Shown: positions 23,812 through 33,379 of the stretch, piece after piece
How positions within the stretch are numbered: the stretch's first letter is position 1
Layout of the letters: each line of letters begins with the position of its first letter
Origin: Hirudinaria manillensis
Lineage: Eukaryota > Annelida > Clitellata > Hirudinida > Hirudinidae
Length of the DNA: 64,000 nt
Assembly: GCA_034509925.1 (NCBI GenBank)
Contig: CM067527.1
Span: 6,814,501-6,878,500, forward strand
Direction: 5' to 3'
Notes under the pieces: generated by a model
Told to the model about the DNA's origin: nothing
Databases searched by the model: none
Seen by the model: only the letters and a program-made list of their open reading frames with translations
Translations under genes and position numbers: made by a program

Positions 23812-24137
23812 GAAATGTGCATATTTATTTAGAAAATAAAATGAATGGCTATTTATTTTTAATACATTCATTATTATTTGTTCATGATATTTATATTTCT
23901 CTTTATTCATAATGAAGATTGGCAATAATAAGAAGTGGAAATTTGAATTACGACAAACTTACTTTTAATTGATTTATTTCCTTTCTGGTTATCATGAAAT
24001 AATAACATAAACAAAAATTGGAATAAAATTAAAGCACGATGACAAAGTTGTCCTCTTGTGATTAGAACGAAAGTTATTTTCATAGTTTGAAAGAATGAGA
24101 ATCCATTCAAAATGAGCATTAAAGAACAGCAGGCAGC
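21966..24137 (+). repeat. Segmental duplication, right copy (partner 13427-16141)
   Basis: Offset of about 7995 bp over most of the block. It carries the internal deletion described for gene E and ends exactly where the TTAGGG tract begins. Confidence 0.85.
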
Positions 24138-24162
24138 TTAACCCTAACCCTAACCCTAACCC
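24138..24162 (-). repeat. Interstitial telomere repeat, (TTAGGG)4
   Basis: Four perfect CCCTAA units read on the plus strand. In the left copy of the duplication the corresponding place is about 225 bp of ordinary sequence (16142-16368). The tract therefore replaces a deleted piece; homology resumes at 24168. Confidence 0.85.
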
Positions 24163-24776
24163 AATGAACTGTTGCATCGTATTTTTTAGTTTTATTAAAT
24201 AGTATATATTTTGATCTTTTAAAATGCATTTTAAATAGAAATTTCATCGGCAGGGCAATATCAGGATTGACCCTCTCTTTAAACATTTCGGCTCTGATCC
24301 CCTAACGATCTCTGGCGTTGGGCCGCACTCGATAAACTTCCCGGTGGATCCTTGAATGCTTGCCTTTCAGTTTTCTTTCTTCTTGGACCTTTTTTCTTCT
24401 TACTCTCTCTTGTTTAGAATGAAAATTGATTATATAAAATTTAGTTATATATATATTTTTCTTTTAGTTTATAGAAATATTACAATAAATAATATGTGTT
24501 GGTGCTGATAACGATTGATAACAGTTACCTTTTGCAATTGACCAATAATTAATGGTTAATATCGATTGATTTATAAAAAGAGTATAGTTATAGTCTTGTT
24601 ACAATTTGTATTTTTGTCATAAAATAGAGTTATATTTTTCACATTTAAATCACTTTTAAAATTATTAAATGTTAAAATGTTATCTGCTGACCAACTATGC
24701 AAACACAAGAGCATGTTGTTCAAAGTGACGAGTTCATTTTATTAACAATGAAGCCATCATAACTTTACAATCGTAC
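24163..24776. other. Intergenic, tail of duplicated region
   Basis: The first about 140 bp are diverged from 16369-16510; the rest is AT-rich without recognised features. Confidence 0.45.
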
Positions 24777-25065
24777 TGTAATAACCCGGGGTCCTCAAAC
24801 TAATTATAGAAGGTCAGGTTTATTGAAAGTTGTCAGATGGCTTGGAAGATGTAAAATGCTTAATTGATTAAGTCTTGAAATCTGCTGTTTCTATTACTCT
24901 CGCTCTACTTTCCGAGGTAAATCCATTTGTCAAGGTACATAACCAAAGAGTCTGAATAGCACCAATTTAATTCTCAAATTATATTGCCACTAAATTTAAT
25001 TAATTATTAAATTAATTAATCGGCAATATAATTTTAAATATTATTCAATTTCTAGGGATCCAACA
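24777..25065 (-). repeat. Downstream LTR (289 bp)
   Basis: TG..CA ends; apparently identical to 26164-26452; GTAC duplication on its outer side. Confidence 0.9.
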
Positions 25066-26082
25066 CTTCCCCCTCCTTAAATCTGTTCGTCCCGAACAGA
25101 CATCTATTCCCATTTTCATTTTTACTCTCGGAATAGGATCCGATCTTCCAACAATCTCATGGCTGCAAATCCCAGATCCATTTGTTTTGTCATCTTCTGG
25201 GATTTCTGTCTCCTCCCTTTTACTTCTGCGTCCCGCAAGTTTCAGCCGCGGAACATCGCCATTTCTATGCACGCTCTCCTGCTCCACGATGTCGCCAGAT
25301 CCCAGACTCTCCTCAGGATCACCTGCTCCACTTTCCATGCTAGGCACTCTCCTGAAATCCCGAGCACTCCCTTCTGTTATTTCCAATGGAGCCGAAACAT
25401 CCGCTGGTAAATCCATGGGCTGTTCTGTAGACTCTACTTGTTCCACCATCAAATCCGTGCGCTCCACCGGCAACTCCACGTGACTCATCAGTAATTCCTC
25501 CGGCTGCACCAATAACTCCACATGATCCACCGGCAAACCTACGGGCTCCTCCGAAAGCTCCACTTGCTCCACTAACACCTCCGTGAGCTCCCCGAGCCCT
25601 GCCGACGACTCGACCTGATCTGGTAACTCTATGGGCTCTAACGTCGAGTTCTCTAAGTCTGCCATCACGCACAGAGTTTCTGGAGACACGCACGCACTGT
25701 GGTCGGGTGTGTCTTCTAATGACTCCATCCCAATGCTGCCAGAAACGGTACTTGGAACATCAGAACTCTTCTCAGTAGAGTTTCCACCAGAAACCAAAGA
25801 GACATCCTGACATGGAACCGCTGTGTTTTCCAAATTGCCCCTAATACTCCTCCTCCACTCCCTAAAATCCTCTGTGCACTTTCTCAGAAGATCACGAAAT
25901 TCTTCCTTTTTTTTATCGGATGGATTCTCAAATTCGTATTCCTCCGGGTCATGGCCATTCTCTGTCAGCCATGCCCCAAGTCGCTCCCGTATCTCAGCTT
26001 TCGTGCCTTTCCAATCCAGGCCACGATCTCTCAATTCCTGTCTCAATCGAGGCACGTACAATTCATCCAAGTACTTCGGCAT
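25045..26082 (-). CDS. Gag-like protein of the LTR element, 345 aa
   Basis: An N-terminal SAP motif (LDELYVPRLRQELRDRGLDW, then KGTKAEIRERLGAWL) is followed by a long acidic region. That region is rich in short degenerate repeats of the type VE-P-ELLV / VELPVE, and the C-terminus is basic. SAP motifs bind nucleic acid. No zinc knuckle or enzyme domain is visible. The frame ends inside the downstream LTR. Confidence 0.8.
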   Translation of the reverse strand: MPKYLDELYVPRLRQELRDRGLDWKGTKAEIRERLGAWLTENGHDPEEYEFENPSDKKKEEFRDLLRKCTEDFREWRRSIRGNLENTAVPCQDVSLVSGGNSTEKSSDVPSTVSGSIGMESLEDTPDHSACVSPETLCVMADLENSTLEPIELPDQVESSAGLGELTEVLVEQVELSEEPVGLPVDHVELLVQPEELLMSHVELPVERTDLMVEQVESTEQPMDLPADVSAPLEITEGSARDFRRVPSMESGAGDPEESLGSGDIVEQESVHRNGDVPRLKLAGRRSKREETEIPEDDKTNGSGICSHEIVGRSDPIPRVKMKMGIDVCSGRTDLRRGKCWIPRN

Positions 26083-26163
26083 CCTTCACTTTTCAACTAA
26101 ACAAGCTTCTACCTTAGTTACTTTTGGACACCCTTTAACTCTAAATCCCACTCCTGACACCAA

Positions 26164-26452
26164 TGTAATAACCCGGGGTCCTCAAACTAATTATAGAAGG
26201 TCAGGTTTATTGAAAGTTGTCAGATGGCTTGGAAGATGTAAAATGCTTAATTGATTAAGTCTTGAAATCTGCTGTTTCTATTACTCTCGCTCTACTTTCC
26301 GAGGTAAATCCATTTGTCAAGGTACATAACCAAAGAGTCTGAATAGCACCAATTTAATTCTCAAATTATATTGCCACTAAATTTAATTAATTATTAAATT
26401 AATTAATCGGCAATATAATTTTAAATATTATTCAATTTCTAGGGATCCAACA
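26164..26452 (-). repeat. Upstream LTR (289 bp)
   Basis: Same ends and length as 24777-25065. Confidence 0.9.
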
Positions 26453-27865
26453 GTACAAACGGATCAAAGTTAATTATAATGGTGGTGCTGGGATGCCTAG
26501 AAAGGTTTTGAACAGAGATTTAGCAGGTGGATGTTCATCACGTAGAAAACCTTTTCAGCAACTTTCTTCTCTTCATTTTCTAACGCAGCAATTCATCAGA
26601 TGCGCTAACAAAACTTTTGTGTCAGAGTCAGACTCCCTTAGTTTATTTTACTCTTTCTATTACATTTTATTTATTTATTTTTTTTTTTTTGCATTAGACT
26701 CCAACTGATAACCATTATAATTAATTGCTTTTTGTTGTTCAATGTAACCATGTATGTAGAAGATTGGATACTTGCCATATCGGTTACAAGTTCCTTGGAG
26801 TCATTAACAGATGACTATGCCGGATCGTCATCATTCATGTGCTTTGTCAACGACATTAAGCAGCAGTATTACTTTTATTCAGTAGAATTTAGAAGTGCTT
26901 AGGTTTAAAAAATTAAATAAAATATTTTGAATAAATTATATAAAAAGATGACATGTGAATTAAAGAAGTAAATTTAAATAATTTTAAAATTAAGGCAGCA
27001 GTTAAAACATCCAGTTTAATTAATCCTAGTCAAACTGATGTGTTTAGCAACTTGAACATACTTCAAATCGATATTTAAATCTAAAATACAAAAATAATAT
27101 ATCTCAAATGTTAATAAGAAAATATAATTACCGCTCATCTTCTGAAATATTTTTCGACCAATACTGATTTCATCCAGCAGGCAATAATAATTAAATAAAC
27201 TTTTATTGGGGCACATATTTATTTTATAAAATTTATGTTTTAACCTTAGAAAATGTTAATGGATTATTTTACAGTTGGTTAAATGATCAACCAATATTAG
27301 AAATATTTTCCGTCAAAATAAGTATTGGGCACATTAAAAGCATTAAAAGTAACTCATAATCGTTAGTATGAGTTTAACATGTTATAACCGTTTATTTAAT
27401 TTATTTAATGATTATACCTTTGGCCTTTTAGTTGTTATTATAATTCAGATAAAAGAAGAAGAAATTTTAATTCTCAATAAAAGGATGTCACATACCTGAA
27501 TCAGATTAGCCGTTATCCGGCCAAGTGTCGGAACAAACGTGATGTTCTACAAAATCAAATGAAAATTACTTCAGAGTAAAACAGTTAAAAAAAAACCTTT
27601 TGCTTCATTCTATCAAAGCCCATGTTATTGGATTTTTCAAAATAGAGTTTTTTTAAATAGCAACACAAAATCGGATTGTTAAAAACATCGAAAATAATCG
27701 AAAGCAATGCGAGAAGAGTTGGATATTTTGATTGACTTTTTTGCGGGCACATGGGATGCATATTTGCCTAAGCTCAATAATCAAACATTGCATAAACATT
27801 CGCAGCCATGTTTTGTCAACATACAACTTTTTGAATTTTGGACATCGCAATAGATCTCATTTCAC
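26453..27865. other. Intergenic, nothing recognised
   Basis: AT-rich; no exon of the propeller family and no repeat I can name. Confidence 0.45.
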
Positions 27866-27873
27866 TATAAATA
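27866..27873 (+). promoter_or_regulatory. TATA box of gene FG
   Basis: TATAAATA lies 54 bp upstream of the ATG at 27920. The flanking sequence differs from genes C and D, so the box is kept although the surroundings have diverged. Confidence 0.7.
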
Positions 27874-27919
27874 TCTCCGGCCTTTTTCAGATTTTCATCA
27901 GCAAGGATCTCAGCCAAAC

Positions 27920-30900
27920 ATGATTTGGTTGAAGTTGTCTCTCTTGGCTCTTGTCGCATCGTTGTGTGAATCGCAAGGTTAAGTATGGAAACTGGAGTTA
28001 AATTAAAATAATTGCATTAAATATTAATAAAATGCCGAAAAAAGTTTCACCTGAATTTTGTCAAAATTTATTTTTTTATTAATGATTCACAGATTCGCAG
28101 GATTTAGATTCATTGATGGTTTATGCATTGGAAAAAGGAGTATCACTTGATTTTCACTTGGTGGATCTCAAATTAACGCAAACAAAAAAAATTACTACAT
28201 TCCATAAACAAAAGACCGATCTCGCTAGCGTTTACTTAAGCCACGATGAATATAGTTTGAATTTGTACTGGAGTTTCAAAGATTCTTCAGACATCCACCG
28301 TTACCAAATTTCCAGCAAGAAACAGGACCAAATAAAACTTGACAAAGGTGAATATAAGAATTGTTGAACGTATTAAGTTACTGGTTTTAGCCAATTGTCA
28401 TCAATCACACAGACGACACGGTATTTCTTGGAGTTGGTTACAATGGGGACATTTACGCATATTCACCAAAAACAAAGACTGTAAGCTCATATTATCATGA
28501 ATCTCAACTGAAACGTGAAGAACACAAAGGACTTCAACAATCAAATACTGACATGCACTGCGTTGATGTTGACCCCAGAAATAGAGAGTTATTAATATGT
28601 CGTAATTTATGCGAATGGACAAATATTTGTAAATTTTGAATAGAAATTTTCTTTAAGTCGCATTCAAGTTTTTAACATTCTTAACATTTATCATGTATTC
28701 TTCAAAGGCAATTATTCTTTGCTGAATGTTCGGGTGGTAAATATACTGGAAGAGTTTATGACTTTAGTGAAGACGCTGTCCTAGGTGATTACAAACAAGA
28801 CTTGCCACAATGCTTCGACACTTGGAGAATCACTCCAAATGGTATTTATTACTATTGCAAATTCAGTTGAATTAAAATAATTTTTATGCTTGTAATTCAA
28901 ACTTTTCGGTCGGAAAATTGCGATATACTTTAATTTGACATTCACGGCTGGTTAATTGGATTTCGAATTAAATATAATTGAACAATTTTATAAATAAGTG
29001 AATTTTGAAATCAAAGTATTTTCATTTCAGGTCGTCGAGCCTATGCAGTTAAGGGGAAGGAAGTTTACATGTCCCCCTACGAAGGTGCACCATTTAAAAA
29101 AAATTACACGGCTGGCGATGACATCGTTGGATTTGCTGTTGGAAATAACGATTTTTTTTATAGTAACAGAGCGAAGTATGGAATGAGGTAAGAGCTTATC
29201 TTTAGAGCATGAACTTAAGTCGATGCCTAGGCACAAAAATGATGAGAATACTCATATATAGTCACAGAACTCATATTTACTAAATATTCTAAACTAAATA
29301 TAAACTAAATATTCATATATACCAATCGTCCGTCGATATTAAAGTATTTCTATCAGTTAAGATCAATGTATCTATTTTAAAATTAATTGAAATTAAATTT
29401 TTTTATAGTTAATTTAACTAAAAATGGGGCATGGAAATGGTGGGAATACACAAATATAGGCATAGAACTGATATGAACATACAGTGCGCGTCATAAAGAT
29501 AGGACAGGTGCATATTTTGATGATATCATTCCAAGTAGTGGAGTTATGTAAACCATTTTTTTTTATATGATATAGTAAAACACGTTACATTTACAGATTT
29601 ATCAAATTTATTGTGCAAAAATAAATATTTTGTGAGAATTTAGCAAAACACTGGAAATCCCCGAAATTGCACTCATCAACGAAGTGATTTTATGTGGAGC
29701 ATAAATTTTCAAATTTATTGGATTTAAACATTTAAATTATGATTTATATGAAAGTCAATAATGAGTTTTGTCTCCTTTCTTCATAATTACTTCTTTAATT
29801 CTATTTTTTAATGAATCCAGGAAAGGTTTTAGGCTGTCTTCATCCAGCTCTTTCCAGGCCTTTTCCAAAGAGTCTTTCGGCTCTTGAACGGTGGAATATT
29901 GTTTGCCATTACAATATATTTTCCTGGCAAGCAATGCCCACAAGTTTTCGATGGGGTTCAAGTCTGGGGAGCGAGATGGCCATTTGAGAACCTCCAAATT
30001 CCTTTCCTGGAAAAAAGTTTGGTTGATTTTGCCGTGTGGGGCATTGTCATGCTGGAAGATCATCCTTTCATTTCCAAATTTGTCACATAATGTGAACAAA
30101 TGATGGTCCAGAGTTTCAACATATTTGGCAGAGTTTTGATTCCCCTCTAAGAACACAAGTTCTGAAGAACCTCGAGAGGAAATGGCAGCCCAGACCATCA
30201 CTGAGCCACCTCCAAAATTTCTTTTAAAAAATGGCTTTTTGCATTTTCTGACATCATGCCAATAAAATTTGAATCCATCTGGACCATCCAAGTTAAATTT
30301 TTTTTCATCTGAAAAAATAACGGACTTCCAGTTGGTGTCCAAATCCAGCATCTCCTTTGCCCAGTTCAGTCGGAACTTCTTGTGGGCCTCCGTCAGAAGC
30401 GGCTTGTGCTGATCCTTAACAAACTTTAGAAAACCACTTCCACGGCGACATCTCAATATTGTCGATCTACTGACAATTAGCTTTAAGCTATTTTTTAGGT
30501 CCTTTGTTGAACTGAGCCCCTTGGAAGCTTCGCGAAGGATGACTCTTCATCCAGTTTTTTTGGTCTTCCAGGGGAACAAATCGTTCCATAACTTTGAGGA
30601 TCACTTAAAAAAACGACTAATAACATTTATAGAGCGATTCATCCTCCTAGAAATTTCAAAAATTGACAAATTCAAGTCTTTAAAGGCAAGAATTTGTCCT
30701 CTTTCAATATCATTAAGTTGCTTTCCTAAACCCATCAATAATAACGTTACCTATCGATATTTTATTCTATAAACATGTTACGGACATCAAGTAATATATA
30801 AGGAGTCTTATTATGTTGATGAACTTTTGTGAAACCTGTAATAAAAATTGTTTTCCTCAACGGAAGAGACCCAACGCTCCGTTGCGGAAACTCCGAGAAA

Positions 30901-33379
30901 CAACATCAAAAGTGTTTCTTGGTGGATTCTCATCAATATTCAAATTTTAGTTTTAACTTTTATTGAATACTAATTAATTACTCTTTTGTGATCGCTAAAA
31001 TCAGCATTTTGACCGAAGTTTACCGGTAATTTTAAAGATAGAGACAGAAAACTTGTGATTCTAGTACCTGTCCTATCTTTATGACGCGTACTGTATATGT
31101 ATATAAACCGTCCCTCGACGTTAAACATTGCCATCAGTTAAGATCAACAGATCTATTATAAAATGAATTGAAATTAAATTGTTATCTATTATTAATTTAA
31201 CTAAAACTGAAAGAACCTAAGACCTACATTTTACCGTGAAAGAAAACATAATTGATTTTGCAGTAAAATATTAAAAGTTTCTCCACATGGCAACGAATAT
31301 CGAACCAAAGAACTAAAAGTTGAAGGACAAATTAAACTCATGGCTTTATGTTAGAAATTCTGTTTAATTAACAATAAATACTTCATTATAAAACATATTA
31401 AGGAGCTAATTTGTGAAATGGAGTTTGAACTATTTATTTTCCGGTAAATTAATATATGTATAATGATTAATATATAATGATAATTATTTTAAAACGAAAG
31501 ATAATAATGATTATATAGTTATTTGAGTTTAATTATATTAATAAAATTTAAAACTTAAACAATTATTATAATTAAATTAAATAATTAAAATGATTTCTTT
31601 CGCACATCTTCTTTGCTGATTTATGATCAATGACTACGTCTAATAATTTAACATATCTGCTAAGGAATTTCTTGTTAATATTACATCTTCTAAAGTTATT
31701 GACAATTCTTAAACTGCAGATACCACCCCAAGGCGCTACTTGGTTTATGCAACAGAGAATTATGACACGTTGAAATTTGTTTACACCGATCTCGACCTTA
31801 AAAAATCACGAATTATGCTTACTATACAAACCCATGGACAAAAATTTGACAAAATGTACCTCGGTTTCAATGAAAACGGAGATGTATTCTATTGGACCTA
31901 CAAAAACAGCAGTTTTCTCGGAATGTTTGGAATTACCTCCAAAGAAAACAGGATGGGACATTTGAATGCAAGTTAGCAAAATTCAGTATTAGTGTACGAC
32001 TATTGGTGTAATATGGAATACTTTTGTAAAGGGGAAGGCAAGTTTGGAGTTGGAGAAAATAGAAATATTTTTCGCAAGGGATCAGACCTTATCAAAATGT
32101 ATTTTAAATACTTAATTTAGATATGTCTCCTTCACCTCAGCTGGCGTAACTAATTTTTATATTGCATGGTTTCAAACATCTTCAGAATAACGAATTCTAA
32201 ATCACGTGATATGACTATATCTAATGTGAAGTCATCATTCACTACCTTGAAATTTTTTTTTAATTATAATCCAAATATTCTAACTTTTCCATCAGTTTCA
32301 CCAAATCAAAAATAATCCTAATATTAATATTTATTTTTAAAATGATAAATATAATCTGCTAGCAAATTTTAACTATGACTCAAATAAAATTCCAATAAAC
32401 CTTAATTAATTTAATTTTCACGTCCAGATTACGGCACGTTAGTTGGAATTGGAAACAACGACAACGTATATTTCTACGATAGCGAAACCAGAACATTCAC
32501 AGTTTATAATGTCAAATCCAACAAGGTAGAGTCTGAAATTGACATCGCTCCATCAGAGAAAGAAATGGAATGCGTAGATGTTGATCCACGCTTCAGAGAG
32601 TTAGCATTTTAAAATCTATTACATTAATGACTACAGCACTTTAAAGACATGTAAGACACTAGGTATTTCTAAGTAATTAATGATTCGTTTGAAAATGCAG
32701 GCAGGTATTTTTTGCTGAATGCACTAAAAAAGGCAATAAGGGTAAAGTGCTTGATGTCAAGGAAGGAAATATTCTCAAAGATTACGACCAGGAGCTGCCT
32801 GTTTGCTTCGATACTTGGAGAATAAGCCCTAATGGTAGATTTCAGAAAATGAAACCAATAGGATAAATTCTAATTTAAGCCATAAATAAAATAAATTTTG
32901 CATTATAAAAAAATAACTTGTTTCCAGCCAAGAGAGCTTATGGAGTGAAAAGTAGTACAATTTATATAAGTCAAAAAGAAGGAGCTCCCTTCGAGGTATT
33001 GACTTGGACTGACGATAAAATTCAGGCTTTTGCGGTCGGAAACAACGAATTATTTTACACAACAGAAGAATCCGGGTAACACTTTCTTTTATTAGAATTT
33101 AAAAACCTAAATTTTAAATTTGTAAAGATTTACATATCCAACATCATAATACTGTTACTGATTAGAAAAATGAAAAATAATAATGATTTAATTATTTCTT
33201 TAAGCAAAATATTCAAGATATCTCCAGCTTTTGGTAAGAGTGGATATCATACACATACATTTGATGGTGAGGGCCATGTTAAAGCTTTGGCACTTTATCA
33301 AGGTAATGGATGCATAAAGTTATTACGTTTTTGATTTATGTATGCATTTTAATAAACATCTGTGTTTTTTCCAGAATAA
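27920..33379 (+). CDS. Secreted double beta-propeller-like protein, gene FG (intact)
   Basis: Exons: 27920-27977, 28093-28347, 28413-28587, 28708-28841, 29031-29187, 31264-31349, 31720-31971, 32428-32599, 32701-32834, 32928-33075, 33205-33302, 33375-33379. The sum is 1674 nt, a closed frame of 557 aa. A signal peptide (MIWLKLSLLALVASLCES) is followed by two units of about 265 residues joined by a phase-1 intron (..IKLMALYTTPRRYLVY). Unit strands: NLYWSFKDSSDIHRYQIS / VFYWTYKNSSFLGMFGI; DIYAYSPKTKTVSSY / NVYFYDSETRTFTVY; CVDVDPRNRE / CVDVDPRFRE; CFDTWRITPN / CFDTWRISPN; FAVGNNDFFYS / FAVGNNELFYT. The terminal exon is 5 nt (E, stop). A Tc1 element sits in intron 4 of unit 1 without touching splice sites. 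The pattern resembles six-bladed YWTD propellers without EGF modules. Ligand and role unknown. Confidence 0.88.
29482..31093 (-). mobile_element. Tc1/mariner-type DNA transposon, 1612 bp
   Basis: Terminal inverted repeats of about 28-30 bp (CAGTGCGCGTCATAAAGATA at the left, its near-complement at 31064-31093) are flanked by TA on both sides (29480-29481 and 31094-31095). A transposase lies inside on the minus strand (see next entry). Complete in outline but the transposase is frameshifted, so it is non-autonomous now. Confidence 0.92.
29755..30735 (-). pseudogene. Tc1-type transposase, frameshifted near the N-terminus
   Basis: Starts MGLGKQLNDIERGQILAF at 30735 with a helix-turn-helix (LSIFEISRRMNRS). 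Then GRPKK, the linker between the two DNA-binding parts, and from 30456 down an open 233-codon catalytic region. Catalytic motifs: IFSDEKKFNLDG, GGGSVMVWAAISS, FQHDNAP and SPDLNPIENLW. Between the second Asp and the Glu I count 32 residues rather than the 34 usual in Tc1; the DNAP-HGK spot looks shortened by two. Two frame shifts fall in the N-terminal third: one in a T-run near 30600, one near 30535. Recently dead. Confidence 0.88.

Larger units (their letters stand above)
24777..26452 (-). mobile_element. Non-autonomous LTR retroelement with SAP-domain Gag
   Basis: Read on the minus strand. Both LTRs (26164-26452 upstream, 24777-25065 downstream, 289 bp each) start TGTTGGATCC, end GGGTTATTACA and show no difference on reading. 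A GTAC target duplication flanks the element (24773-24776 and 26453-26456). A primer-binding site (TGGTGTCAGGAGTGGGA) follows the upstream LTR, and a purine tract (AAGGAGGGGGAAG) precedes the downstream one. The interior holds only a Gag-like frame with no visible protease, reverse transcriptase or integrase. It looks whole for a Gag-only element that must borrow its enzymes. Identical LTRs and perfect flanks indicate a recent insertion. Confidence 0.9.

Noticed and set aside
25159-26254. Plus-strand frames across the LTR element
   Set aside because: Antisense shadows of the Gag-like frame.
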